From contig MHBI01000096.1 of the NCBI GenBank assembly GCA_001804815.1, positions 1 through 62,042 on the forward strand: a stretch of 62,042 bases of DNA, given 5' to 3'. This DNA is from Lentisphaerae bacterium GWF2_50_93 (GTDB lineage: Bacteria; Verrucomicrobiota; Lentisphaeria; Victivallales; GWF2-50-93). A program made the position numbers and the translations under genes. The notes below the pieces were generated by a model. The model searched no databases. It was not told where the DNA came from and saw nothing but the letters and a program-made list of their open reading frames with translations. Shown here one piece after another: positions 1 through 8,266 of this stretch (its first letter is position 1; each line of letters begins with the position of its first letter).

Positions 1-69
1 GTAACGCAGTTACGTTCAGATACAGACCGGAGATCGTATGTCTGGAGAGGACTTTCACCTCCCAGTGAT

Positions 70-113
70 GTGCGCCTCACAGGCGCACGAGTGCGGCACC
101 CCTGTGCCGCTTT
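70..113. repeat. Two adjacent REP-like hairpins, left flank of RAYT remnant
   Basis: Two perfect short palindromes lie side by side: GTGCGCCT-cac-AGGCGCAC (70-88) and GCGGCAC-ccct-GTGCCGC (93-110). The 25 bp at 89-113 recur exactly, in inverse orientation, at 483-507. The two copies enclose a transposase remnant, the layout expected of REP sequences around a RAYT gene. The first 130 bases hold nothing else I can identify. Confidence 0.75.
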
Positions 114-131
114 ATATTTCCTGCTCCATCT

Positions 132-443
132 TCAAAAATCATCAAACACCTTCAAACTATCTGTTTTAAAACTCTCAACAGTCTTCTTAAAAGCAGCTTC
201 TCCGTGCATATTGAACCATCCCGCTGAACACCAGGTATAATTCTCCGCAACAGGAACAACCCCGTGATGGACAGGATTGTTATGTACATATTTCAGCCTT
301 GCATATTCAAAAAGCTTTTCCAATAAAAAGTCTCTCTGTTCCGGTTTTGAAAAATATGGAACTTTTCCATAAGTACCAGACGTAACCATATATGTTCCGG
401 ATTCAATTGTCCTGTGCGGTGGTGAATGCGGCCAGTCTGGCAT
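132..443 (-). pseudogene. RAYT-type (IS200-like) transposase with internal deletion
   Basis: The reading frame begins MPDWPHSPPHRTIESGTYMV, the typical N-terminus of REP-associated tyrosine transposases (Y1_Tnp fold), and ends with the family's C-terminal block LKYVHNNPVHHGVVPVAENY followed by WCSAGWF. The two blocks are joined almost directly (near EKLFEYA-RLKYVHNN). The roughly 100 residues that normally separate them, with the HUH metal-binding motif and catalytic tyrosine, are absent. About 103 residues remain, against about 180-230 in intact members. The frame is open, so the deletion was in frame, but the product cannot be catalytic. The start at 443 was chosen because family homology begins there. 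An upstream in-frame ATG at 530 would add residues read from the flanking REP sequence. Confidence 0.8.
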
Positions 444-482
444 AAAAGTTTTCCTTGATAATATTAGAACTAAATCCAAAGC

Positions 483-507
483 AAAGCGGCACAGGGGTGC
501 CGCACTC
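483..507. repeat. REP-like hairpin, right flank of RAYT remnant
   Basis: A perfect 25-bp inverse copy of 89-113, folding as GCGGCAC-aggg-GTGCCGC (486-503). It lies just upstream of the transposase remnant on the minus strand. Confidence 0.75.
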
Positions 508-561
508 CAAAGATTCGCTTTGCTCATCATAAATCATTTGAATCCGGAAGAATCAATTAGT

Positions 562-1857
562 TTATGCTGACGTGCTCTTTGAATGCAACTTAGCATAGCC
601 TGCTGCCACGGCGACAATGATTACAAATAACAGGAACACACCGCGGACAAGCAGGGCCGTCCATATCGAAGTGATGCAGAATGCCGCGATAGCCCCCATT
701 GCGCCCAGGGCAAGAATTTTCTGATAGTCGGTAACAGAAGCGTCAGATTCCGATTTACAGGAGAAATAAGATACGGTTGTCCTCTGGAACCAGAGAGTCA
801 GCATCGTCAACAGCCCGATCAGTCCGATAAGCCCGGTACTTGATGCAAATACCAAAAACAGGTTGTTATGATCCTGCTCCTTGGGGCCTTCCTTGATTGC
901 AAGAAAGCCGTAGTTCGTCCCTATCTGGGACTGGTAGTTGCCCAGTCCGACACCAAGCAGAGGCTGTTCATTCCACATCTGCACCGATGCCTGCCATTCC
1001 GTGTAACGCGGTTCGACCTGCCCGTTTTCATCAAATATGCTTATTGACTGTTTCAGCACTTCAACATTGTCGCGGGGAAGCCTGGGCAAGACAAAAATAA
1101 CAGCGAGAGCAATTACAGTCGTCCAGATGAGGAAGGCGCGGCGGGAGACAAAGACACAGACCAGGCTGCCTGCAATCAGCAGACCGGCGAAAGCTCCGCC
1201 GGACAGGACTGTGAGTCCGGCAGCGGCAAGGATGAGAAAGCCCCAGATCTTCATCCACCTTTTTCCTGATTGCAGTACGATGGAAAGTATCAGCGGTAAA
1301 GTCACCGCAAGAAAACCACCGTATGTATTGCGGTTGCCGAAAGTTCCTTTGACCTTCATAATGACAACTGAACTGTCAAAATATTGAATGACAGCAAGCA
1401 ATACGACAAATGAGACAATTCCTAAAAATAAAACTGTTGCCTTGGCCAGTGCTTTGTCGTCGAACTTGATCTTGGAAAAAAGGAGGAATGCGACGATGAC
1501 ATATTCAACGACCTGGATAAGTTCTTTTACCGTTTCAGTCTTATTTTCAGCATTGAAAACCGAGACTGCGATCAAGGTCACGAACAATATGTTTTCAGGA
1601 AGCGGCAGGATTTCCTTCAGGCCGGCAAACAAGCGTTTCGTGGAAGTTATGCACGTGTCTTTAGAAAATAAGGTATTGGTTATCACTGAAATACCGAACA
1701 GCAGACCTCCGAACCAGATCAGCGGATCGGCAAGACTGAGATGGGCGTTGCCGACATTGAATGAATACTGTGTGGGGGCTGTTGCCAGGATAAGGAATAA
1801 TATTAATATCAGACCTTTATCGAGATATTTTGAAATCATGAATGTTTCCAGTTTCAA
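562..1857 (-). CDS. O-antigen ligase / polymerase-like membrane protein (Wzy/WaaL superfamily)
   Basis: This 431-residue protein is almost entirely hydrophobic, with about ten to twelve predicted membrane helices. Family marks are GNRNTYGGFLAVTLP after the central helices and a large external loop with WNEQPLLGVGLGNYQS and then EQDHNNLFLVFASSTGLIG. Such proteins transfer or polymerise undecaprenyl-linked glycans on the outer face of the inner membrane. Ligase and polymerase cannot be told apart by sequence alone. The neighbouring GT4 genes and MurJ-like flippase on the same strand fit a surface-polysaccharide locus. A second start (ATG at 1839, residue 7) has a slightly better upstream GGAAA and may be the true one. 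Confidence 0.8.
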   Translation of the reverse strand: MKLETFMISKYLDKGLILILFLILATAPTQYSFNVGNAHLSLADPLIWFGGLLFGISVITNTLFSKDTCITSTKRLFAGLKEILPLPENILFVTLIAVSVFNAENKTETVKELIQVVEYVIVAFLLFSKIKFDDKALAKATVLFLGIVSFVVLLAVIQYFDSSVVIMKVKGTFGNRNTYGGFLAVTLPLILSIVLQSGKRWMKIWGFLILAAAGLTVLSGGAFAGLLIAGSLVCVFVSRRAFLIWTTVIALAVIFVLPRLPRDNVEVLKQSISIFDENGQVEPRYTEWQASVQMWNEQPLLGVGLGNYQSQIGTNYGFLAIKEGPKEQDHNNLFLVFASSTGLIGLIGLLTMLTLWFQRTTVSYFSCKSESDASVTDYQKILALGAMGAIAAFCITSIWTALLVRGVFLLFVIIVAVAAGYAKLHSKSTSA

Positions 1858-1874
1858 ATAAAGCTTAATAATCC

Positions 1875-1952
1875 AAGAACATGCCTTACGGCATTAACTA
1901 CAAACAAAAATAATCATGGAATCCGTTCGTAGTTAAGCCCGTAAGGGCTGTT
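1875..1952. repeat. GTAGTTAA-family palindromic repeat
   Basis: Two arms face each other: AACATGCCTTACGGCATTAA and GTAGTTAAGCCCGTAAGGGC followed by TGTT. Relatives occur at 16539-16615, 31261-31340, 44363-44430 and 49092-49210, all between genes. It lies just upstream of the O-antigen ligase-like gene. Confidence 0.7.
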
Positions 1953-1960
1953 AAATCATC

Positions 1961-2506
1961 TCATTCCGGCAATTTCTCGCTTTTCTCAATTTCTACGGGA
2001 ATCAGCTTGCGGTCGCTGGTTATTAGTATCTGATCTATCTTTATCCCGTCTTCACGGTTGTCGATCACAAGGTCATAAACGCCTTTATCAAGCTTAATGC
2101 TGACTTTTGCCTTGATCCAGTGCCAGCTCTTGTAGGTGCCGTCGTTGCCCATGATGAATTCCGGTTTGTCCCCTATTTTCACACCGAAAGAATTGCCGCA
2201 GCTGTCAATCCACCAGCAGCGTGCCCATAAATAATAGACTCCATCTTCCTTCAGGTTGATCTTATACTTCGCAGATCCGCCGACCTTGGAACCTTCTCCA
2301 GCGCCCTGTTCGATTTCAATGATCTTTCCCTGGGACACCTGGTCTGCTTCAGCCTTGTCCTTCAACTCAGTTATCTTAACCGGGACTTTGATTTCCTTTG
2401 CATCTTCCGCTTCAAAGCAGACTGTGGTATCGGCCATAGCGTACATTGACATCAGAAAAAATGCGGCTGTCCCGCATATCATAAGACGATTGATTTTGTA
2501 ATTCAT
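1961..2506 (-). CDS. Secreted carbohydrate-binding (CBM6/35-like) protein
   Basis: The protein has 181 residues. Residues 1-25 form a signal peptide (MNYKINRLMICGTAAFFLMS then MYAMA). The rest matches the jelly-roll pattern of CBM6/35-type modules: CFEAEDA at the start, then YYLWARCWW, GNDGTYKSWHWIKAK and LVIDNREDGIKIDQILIT. It is a single binding module with no catalytic domain, so it probably binds glycans outside the cytoplasm. AAGGGA stands six bases before the ATG. Its place between the ligase-like gene and the glycosyltransferases suggests it is made with the surface polysaccharide, but no direct link is visible. Confidence 0.7.
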   Translation of the reverse strand: MNYKINRLMICGTAAFFLMSMYAMADTTVCFEAEDAKEIKVPVKITELKDKAEADQVSQGKIIEIEQGAGEGSKVGGSAKYKINLKEDGVYYLWARCWWIDSCGNSFGVKIGDKPEFIMGNDGTYKSWHWIKAKVSIKLDKGVYDLVIDNREDGIKIDQILITSDRKLIPVEIEKSEKLPE

Positions 2507-2558
2507 ATTTTTCCCTTATTTTAAAATATACTGCTGGAGCTGACTTACTGCAAGGTAT

Positions 2559-3716
2559 TCAGCCTACTGCCAGCCGCTGATAAATGTCCTCCAAATTTCT
2601 AATCTTGTCTGACAGCAGGAACTTCTCCAATATCCTTTGTCTCCCTTTTTCTCCAAGGCTTTCGCGCAGTCTGCGATCTTCGCACAGTTTTTCAATAGCC
2701 TCGGCCAGCGCACCGGCATCTGCTGGCGGTATCAGAAGCCCGGAAACCCGGTCTTCAATTATTTCACATGTTCCGCCGACTGAACTGGCAATGACCGGAA
2801 TCCCCATCGCCATAGCCTCCATGGAAGTGAACGGGCACCCTTCCCATAATGACGGCAGGACCAGGCAATCGAACATTGCATAGCAGGAAGCTATTTTATC
2901 CGTCTGAGCTAAAAAGTGGAAATTCTTTTCGGTCTTGTTCGAAACTGTCAACGCCCGTATCTCATTTTTAAGTTCGCCGTCTCCGACCAGGACAAAGCGG
3001 ATGTCCTTATTTTTTTTCAGCAGTTTTCCAGCAGCTTCAATCAATATGCGATGCCCTTTCTGGGGCATGAAGCGTCCGACCATTCCCACTACGAACACGT
3101 CATTGGGAATTCCAGCCAGTCCCCTCTGCTTTTGGCGTTCACCCGCATCTGCAGCCGGCCAAAGCTCCGGATCAATCCCATTGGCATTTACTGCTGAGTT
3201 GCCGTCATTGAACAGGCCATGCTCCAACGCCGTAGCCTTTTCCGCATCGCTCACGGCGATCAGCAAAGTCGTCCATTTTGCAGCAATCCCTTCCAGAAAA
3301 AGGTAGAATTGCCTTTTGAATTTCCCGACGTCCATTTCGAAAGGGAAGACATGGGGAGTATGTGCGATCTTCGCAACTCCCGCCAGCCTGGCGGCAGTCC
3401 GTCCGATGATTCCCGCCTTGCTGCTATGGGTATGCACGATATCAGGATTTTCCCGCTTTATCGCCTTTGCCATCTTTAGGATCAGCCACATGTCCGAGAG
3501 CGGCGAGATCTCCCTTTTCATAGCGAAGACCACTACTTTTATCCCGCGTTTCCTGATAAGTTCAATATCATCAAGGAAAGCCGGGTCGCGTTTCACCGCA
3601 CAGAACAATACGGGTTCAAACTTATTCAAATCCAGATGAGTCAGGACCTGGGTGATGTAGCGCCTCGTCCCTCCGGCGGTGGCTTCCAGAATCAGCAGAA
3701 TTTTGATTTTACTCAT
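2559..3716 (-). CDS. GT4 family glycosyltransferase
   Basis: This is a GT-B fold glycosyltransferase of about 385 residues. The N-terminal half starts ILLILEATAGGTRRYITQVL and contains DIVHTHSSKAGIIGR and KIAHTPHVFPFE. The C-terminal half carries VVGMVGRFMPQKGH and the donor-binding E-x7-E motif in SLWEGCPFTSMEAMAMG. It most likely adds a sugar to a lipid-linked glycan on the cytoplasmic side of the membrane; donor and acceptor cannot be read from sequence. ATG 3716 is preferred over the upstream in-frame ATG at 3761 because conserved sequence begins at MSKIKILLI. It is the next gene after the MurJ-like flippase. Confidence 0.85.
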   Translation of the reverse strand: MSKIKILLILEATAGGTRRYITQVLTHLDLNKFEPVLFCAVKRDPAFLDDIELIRKRGIKVVVFAMKREISPLSDMWLILKMAKAIKRENPDIVHTHSSKAGIIGRTAARLAGVAKIAHTPHVFPFEMDVGKFKRQFYLFLEGIAAKWTTLLIAVSDAEKATALEHGLFNDGNSAVNANGIDPELWPAADAGERQKQRGLAGIPNDVFVVGMVGRFMPQKGHRILIEAAGKLLKKNKDIRFVLVGDGELKNEIRALTVSNKTEKNFHFLAQTDKIASCYAMFDCLVLPSLWEGCPFTSMEAMAMGIPVIASSVGGTCEIIEDRVSGLLIPPADAGALAEAIEKLCEDRRLRESLGEKGRQRILEKFLLSDKIRNLEDIYQRLAVG

Positions 3717-3746
3717 TAATGTCCAATATGCTGATAATTTATCATA

Positions 3747-3875
3747 ACCACTAATCTGCACTTATCTTACACTAATAAGAGATTTGCAGGGAAAGAAGTT
3801 CTCTATCAATAACTTCTTTCCCTGCAAAATTTATATTAAATTTCGTTTAGTGTCCGATTAGTGTGAATTAGTGGT
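3747..3875. repeat. ACCACTAAT/ATTAGTGGT palindromic element, copy 1
   Basis: The outer arms are ACCACTAAT (3747-3755) and ATTAGTGGT (3867-3875), with more TTAGTGT/ACACTAA repeats inside. The centre is a perfect 18-bp stem (3783-3800 with 3811-3828, 10-base loop). A second copy with the same outer arms and a different centre lies at 61886-62012. The right arm overlaps the 3' end of the flippase gene and supplies its last codons and stop. Confidence 0.75.
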
Positions 3876-5489
3876 GAACTCTTTCCTTCGATTCAGCTTC
3901 TTCAGCCCCCAGTTCCACATATCAAGAGGTTCCCTGATCTTCAGCAAGGTTGTTCCAGCAAAAAAGGCTGCTGCCGCCATTCCTCCACCCAGCGCCAGCT
4001 TCAGGATCAGCATATTTTTTTTCACCGGAATTCCCAGCCCTGCATCGAATATATGGAATGCCAGCCAGGTAGCTGCGGCGGCGGCGAGTCCGACAACTGT
4101 CAGACGTATGAAGAAGCTGCAGCTTTCCCTCCATTTGAACATGGGTACGGCCTGTTTCAGCACACCCAGCAGCACAGCGGTCTTCAATGTCCTGCACAAC
4201 ACATATCCTAACGCTATGACGATCAGGGCGGTCGCGCCTTTCGCTCCGAATTTTATAATTCCAAGGTAGCTGATCAGGATCGACAAAGCCGAGAAGCCGA
4301 TGCCCACAAACGTTATCAGATACGTCTTCTTCCTGGCAAAAAACGCCTGCATCAAAAGCATTTCCAGACCGTATGCCGGCAGCACCAGTGTGTAGCAGGC
4401 CATTGAAATGCCTGCGAGGTATGCGTCCTCCTGCGAGAACTTCCCCATAACCAGCAGCTTGACCAGTTCCGGACCATATACTACGACCACAAGCGCCATA
4501 GGGACAAACAGCACCAGCAGCATCCTTCCGGATATTGTCAGGATCTCGCCCAGCTTCTCCTTGTTGTCCTTTGAAACCAGATCGCAGAAGAAAGGGAACA
4601 TTGCAATAGATATGGTATAAGGGACGACCATCCCAAAAGCCTGGAAAAGCTTGCGCCCATAGGCGTTGGCCTTGATCAACCCGTCAGTATCTAGGTAGCT
4701 GAGCACGGTAATATTGTTATAGAAATCCCTGCATTTCGCAAACACTATTCCTATGAACAGTGGGAGCATCAGGATCAGCATTGTCTTGAAGGCCGGGTTG
4801 TTGATTGCAAGCGACGGCCGAAAAAAGTGCAGCTGCCTGACAAGCCCAATCAGATGGGTGATCAGTTTTGTAATACTGCCTGCGACAATTCCGAAGACCA
4901 GCGCCTTCCACGTAAATCCGAGGAACTGCACTCCGATAACTACGGATACCAGGACAAACGCCTTCCATACCGCGTCCCCGAAAGCCGCAAGGAAGAACTT
5001 CTTATACCCGTTCAACAGCATATATGTCGTCGATCCCAGGGAAAAGCATATCAGCGCCGGCGCCATCAGCTTCACACCCTGGACGGCCAGCTGGAAATTT
5101 TCCTTCTTCTTGTCGGCATCGAAATAGGTTATCCACCGTGTCAACGTTTCCGGGAAAAGATAAAGGACAAGGACAGCGATCCCCAATATGATCAGCTGGC
5201 AGGTCAGCAGGGTGTTCGCAAGCAGCCAGGCGGCCTCCTCCGATTTTTTCTCCTTCTCATCGATGAACACTGGCAGGAATGCCGGACCTATCAGCTCCTC
5301 ACCGATCAGGAACAGGCTGAATATGACGCCGTCAAAGGCGAAGCCGTAGATGCATTCCCACTCCACGGTCTCGGTAATTCCGCCGATTACGAAAAACTGG
5401 GCGAACCCGACCACCTTGAAACAGAGATGGGCGGCAAAAACCGCCACGCTCGCCTTGATTATCCGTTCGCCTATCGTCTTTGATTCCAT
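3858..5489 (-). CDS. MurJ-like (MVIN family) lipid-linked glycan flippase
   Basis: A 543-residue integral membrane protein with about 14 helices. The start (GERIIKASVAVFAAHLCFKV) and the conserved EELIGPAFLPVFIDE segment match the MVIN/MurJ branch of the MOP exporter superfamily, whose members flip lipid II or other undecaprenyl-PP-glycans. Because it sits among glycosyltransferases and an O-antigen ligase-like gene, a role in surface-polysaccharide export is as likely as murein synthesis; the housekeeping murJ could be elsewhere. AAGGATT precedes the ATG. The last residues (EFTTNSH) and the stop codon are encoded by the right arm of the palindromic element at 3747-3875, so the natural C-terminus has apparently been replaced. 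Confidence 0.8.
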   Translation of the reverse strand: MESKTIGERIIKASVAVFAAHLCFKVVGFAQFFVIGGITETVEWECIYGFAFDGVIFSLFLIGEELIGPAFLPVFIDEKEKKSEEAAWLLANTLLTCQLIILGIAVLVLYLFPETLTRWITYFDADKKKENFQLAVQGVKLMAPALICFSLGSTTYMLLNGYKKFFLAAFGDAVWKAFVLVSVVIGVQFLGFTWKALVFGIVAGSITKLITHLIGLVRQLHFFRPSLAINNPAFKTMLILMLPLFIGIVFAKCRDFYNNITVLSYLDTDGLIKANAYGRKLFQAFGMVVPYTISIAMFPFFCDLVSKDNKEKLGEILTISGRMLLVLFVPMALVVVVYGPELVKLLVMGKFSQEDAYLAGISMACYTLVLPAYGLEMLLMQAFFARKKTYLITFVGIGFSALSILISYLGIIKFGAKGATALIVIALGYVLCRTLKTAVLLGVLKQAVPMFKWRESCSFFIRLTVVGLAAAAATWLAFHIFDAGLGIPVKKNMLILKLALGGGMAAAAFFAGTTLLKIREPLDMWNWGLKKLNRRKEFTTNSH

Positions 5490-5551
5490 AATCCTTCATA
5501 TCTCATTTTTAAAGGTCTCTGGCCCTTAACGGCCACGCCGGGACTTCTTAA

Positions 5552-5605
5552 GGTAGGGCGGTCTCGCCGAGACCGCCGCGGACGCCTCGGCGAGGCGTCC
5601 CTACC
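5552..5605. repeat. Double-hairpin palindromic repeat (GC-rich version)
   Basis: Outer arms GGTAGGG and CCCTACC enclose two stems, GGCGGTCTCGCCGAGACCGCC-like and GGACGCCTCGGCGAGGCGTCC-like. It shares its plan (two stems between AGTAGGG/CATACT-type ends) with 6846-6899, 10689-10745 and the cores at 18594-18720, 40402-40555 and 60878-61004. It lies between the flippase and Fic genes. Confidence 0.75.
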
Positions 5606-5633
5606 AAGGCATGAAAAATACTATTTCAATTCC

Positions 5634-6758
5634 CTATGCTATTCTATTATTCCTCAGAAGATATGCAGTACTCCGCCCGGCGCCCTTGTCCCTGGCAAGT
5701 ATGCCCAGTTCGATAAGCCCCTGGATGTCGCGGCCGGCAGTATCCTGTGAACACTTTGCGATTTTCGCCCACTTCGAAGTTGTCAGCCTGCCTTCGAATC
5801 CGTCTAGCATCCTGCCAAGAAGAAGCCTCTGCCTGGCATTCAAATGACAGCTTCCGTATTTTTCCCAGAAGCCGGCTTTTTTCAGGACCTGCGACAGCTG
5901 TCCCTCGCTCGCTTCTATTGCTGAGCGCAGGCATCTGAGAAACCATTCCAGCCACCGGGATATGTCGAGGGATCCTTTCTGTGTCTTCTCAAGGATTTCA
6001 TAATACTCATTACGATGACGGCGTATTTCGGCGGACATGCTATAAAATCTCCTGGAACTGCCATCAGCCCTGGCCAATTGCATATCAGTCACTGCCCGGG
6101 CAATCCTCCCGTTGCCATCATCGAATGGATGGACTGTGACCATCCACAAGTGTGCGACACCGGCTTTCAGCACAGGATCGAGATCGATCTCATCATTGAA
6201 CCATGATATGAAAGCATCCATCTCTTCCGGCACAAGCTCCCCGGAAGGGGCTTCGAAATGAACTTTTTCGCGGCCAGGAGCTCCCGATACGACCTGCATC
6301 GGATCATCGGAGGTGTTATTCCGCCACTCTCCTGAAATGATGGCACGCATGCCACTGCGTCCTGTTGGAAAAAACGCCTCATGCCAGCCGCAGAGACGCT
6401 GGGCACTGAGCGGTTGCTCGAAATTCTGCGTGGCATCAAGCATCATTTCCACAACACCGTCGACATGCCGGTCAGCTGGAATCGCACCGGCGATATCTAT
6501 TCCAAGGCGCCGCGCCACCGAGGAACGGACTTGTTTCACGTTGAGATGCTCTCCTTCAATCTCGCTCGATTTGACGATATCAAGAGTGATAGTCTGCAGC
6601 GTAGCCTCTCCCTGCAGGGAGAAGCCAAGGGCCTTCATGTGTCCAAGTAAAAGACCCTGGCGGTGTCGGACTTCCGAAAGTATTGGCGACAGGGAGGCGA
6701 TATCCCAGCTGAATTTAGGCCAGCCAGGAAGCTGATGGATGTATTTGCATTTTTTCAT
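5634..6758 (-). CDS. Fic family protein (DUF4172-type N-terminus, C-terminal wHTH)
   Basis: This 374-residue protein carries the complete Fic core HPFDDGNGRIAR (about residues 209-220), which in characterised members transfers AMP or another NMP moiety to a target hydroxyl. An inhibitory-helix motif SSEIEG (about 64-70, S-x3-E-G) lies N-terminal to the core, so it is a self-inhibited class II Fic. The N-terminal part (YIHQLPGWPKFSWD) resembles DUF4172. Residues about 320-355 (LTTSKWAKIAKCSQDTAGRD) look like a winged helix-turn-helix, suggesting it binds DNA, perhaps its own promoter where three TCTCCGCA repeats lie (6798-6843). It interrupts the polysaccharide cluster. No partner antitoxin gene is adjacent. 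Confidence 0.85.
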   Translation of the reverse strand: MKKCKYIHQLPGWPKFSWDIASLSPILSEVRHRQGLLLGHMKALGFSLQGEATLQTITLDIVKSSEIEGEHLNVKQVRSSVARRLGIDIAGAIPADRHVDGVVEMMLDATQNFEQPLSAQRLCGWHEAFFPTGRSGMRAIISGEWRNNTSDDPMQVVSGAPGREKVHFEAPSGELVPEEMDAFISWFNDEIDLDPVLKAGVAHLWMVTVHPFDDGNGRIARAVTDMQLARADGSSRRFYSMSAEIRRHRNEYYEILEKTQKGSLDISRWLEWFLRCLRSAIEASEGQLSQVLKKAGFWEKYGSCHLNARQRLLLGRMLDGFEGRLTTSKWAKIAKCSQDTAGRDIQGLIELGILARDKGAGRSTAYLLRNNRIA

Positions 6759-6797
6759 GATGACTCAATTATAGCATTCCCTGCTATGAAAGACAAT

Positions 6798-6843
6798 GTA
6801 ATCTCCGCATGTTTTGCGGAGATTAACCCGCATAATCTCCGCA
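6798..6843. promoter_or_regulatory. Three TAATCTCCGCA repeats upstream of the Fic gene (candidate operator)
   Basis: TAATCTCCGCA occurs three times in 46 bases: direct at 6799-6809, inverse at 6815-6825 (the first two form a 10-bp hairpin AATCTCCGCA/TGCGGAGATT) and direct again ending at 6843. They lie 40-85 bases upstream of the Fic start. A second small palindrome, ATAGCA-ttccc-TGCTAT, lies nearer the gene. Spacing and symmetry suit an operator for the winged-helix domain of the Fic protein; this is inference. Confidence 0.5.
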
Positions 6844-6845
6844 AA

Positions 6846-6899
6846 AGTAGGGCGGTTTTTAAACCGCCAACTGAGCGTCGGGTTAAAACCCGACATACT
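6846..6899. repeat. Double-hairpin palindromic repeat, core only
   Basis: The order is AGTAGGGCGGTTTTTAAACC with GCC, a short spacer, then TCGGGTTAAAACCCGA and CATACT. It is nearly identical to the core of the elements at 18594-18720 and 60878-61004 but lacks their terminal inverted repeats. It abuts the 3' end of the next glycosyltransferase gene. Confidence 0.8.
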
Positions 6900-6900
6900 G

Positions 6901-8235
6901 TTATGCCATGAAATATTTGAACAGCGGCTGGACGGTCTCAGATATTTCAAAATGCCCTTTTATATGTTCCTTTGCCGCTTTCCCAATTCTTCCAGCAAAA
7001 CCTTTATCGTTCAGCAATGCCTTTATCGATTCGGCCAGCTCGTCCGGATCGTCTGATTTGACTAAAATACCGTTGACTCCATTTCCGATCAGTTCCGAAA
7101 CGCCGCCGACAGAAGTCGCGATCACAGGTTTCGCCAAAGCCATCGCTTCCAGCAGGACATTCGGTATCCCGTCATGATCCCCGTTTTCAGTTATCCTGCC
7201 TGAATGCACCAGCATCGACGATTCCGCCATCAGCATCTTAACCTTGTCAAAATCCATTGCGCCCGCAAGCTCAACGTTTTTCAATCCGAACTCACTGATT
7301 TCCGCCTCGAGCATCTGTCTCTGCGGACCTTCCCCGACAATAATGCAGCGTGGCGCAATATTCTGTTCCGCGAGGATCTTGCACGCCTTCAGCAGAATCT
7401 CAAATCCCTTTTTCTCCTCCAGGCGTCCAACTGCAATAATATGGCCTGAGGTAATAGCAAACCTCAAGAAACGGTCATGGCAAGCATGACCCTCCACGCC
7501 CGAAACGGGCGTAATAATGGAGGGACGCATCCCGATGCCGGAAGCCGGACCGGAATCCTCGACTTGCCGCATCCGGTTTTTTGTAATTGGTTCACCTATT
7601 TGATCTTCCATTTCGAATTTAGCAGTATCGACTCCGTGATGCATCAGAACAATCCTCTCATTCCTTAAATTCAATTTCTCCAGCACATCCTTTCCGTTCA
7701 TGGAGCAGACAAATATCCTGTCGGCACCCTCAATCCTCCTGGCAATTATTCCCCTTGCTTGAGTGAAAATATCCCAGGCATGCGCTGAAACACTCCATTT
7801 GCAGCCATTGAGTTCTGCAAGAATCCTGGCGACATCAGCGGTCACATAGGCGAAATGGGCATGGACATGATCCGCCTTTGCTCCTGCGAGATCCGCAAAT
7901 GCCATCGCATTGACAGCCCCTCGCAGGCGCTGGCACATGAAACGAAATGAAAACAGCATGTCATGGAACAGGGAGAACAACAATATGACAAATAACGCAG
8001 GATGCCTGAAAAAATTGCCTGCCACTGCGAGAAATTTACGCTTAATTGACAGGTCTTTCACATAAATCACATCTTCCATCAGTGGAAGCGCATCCGGATG
8101 CACTGGTCCATCCGCAGGTTTCTTCAAGGCGCAGATCCGTATGTTGACCCCCAGTTTCTTCAAGGCAAGGATTTCCCGGAGAATAAAATTCTCTGTCTGA
8201 CTCGGAAATTTATCAAGTATATAAAAAATTCTCAT
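6901..8235 (-). CDS. GT4 glycosyltransferase (WcaL-like) with repeat-derived insert
   Basis: A GT-B fold enzyme of 444 residues. It starts MRIFYILDKFPSQTENFI, a colanic-acid WcaL-like beginning; HVHAHFAYVTADVARIL and HHGVDTAKF close the N-domain. The C-domain begins IIAVGRLEEKKGFEILLKA and has DGIPNVLLEAMALAKPV at the nucleotide-sugar site. Between the domains are about 55 residues with no counterpart in the family (about nt 7440-7610). That DNA is made of hairpins and is probably a repeat that entered in frame. The start at 8235 is chosen over 8262 because homology begins there. It may still be functional, because the insert sits in the interdomain linker. Confidence 0.85.
   Translation of the reverse strand: MRIFYILDKFPSQTENFILREILALKKLGVNIRICALKKPADGPVHPDALPLMEDVIYVKDLSIKRKFLAVAGNFFRHPALFVILLFSLFHDMLFSFRFMCQRLRGAVNAMAFADLAGAKADHVHAHFAYVTADVARILAELNGCKWSVSAHAWDIFTQARGIIARRIEGADRIFVCSMNGKDVLEKLNLRNERIVLMHHGVDTAKFEMEDQIGEPITKNRMRQVEDSGPASGIGMRPSIITPVSGVEGHACHDRFLRFAITSGHIIAVGRLEEKKGFEILLKACKILAEQNIAPRCIIVGEGPQRQMLEAEISEFGLKNVELAGAMDFDKVKMLMAESSMLVHSGRITENGDHDGIPNVLLEAMALAKPVIATSVGGVSELIGNGVNGILVKSDDPDELAESIKALLNDKGFAGRIGKAAKEHIKGHFEISETVQPLFKYFMA
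7473..7523. repeat. Palindromic insert inside a coding region
   Basis: Two back-to-back hairpins lie in the linker of the glycosyltransferase: GGTCATG-gcaag-CATGACC (7473-7491) and CCTCC-ACGCCCG-aaa-CGGGCGT-aataat-GGAGG (7491-7523). More GC-rich inverted sequence follows to about 7585. The reading frame stays open through it. Confidence 0.65.
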
Positions 8236-8266
8236 TATCATCCCATCCATTAATCCAACCATCCAT

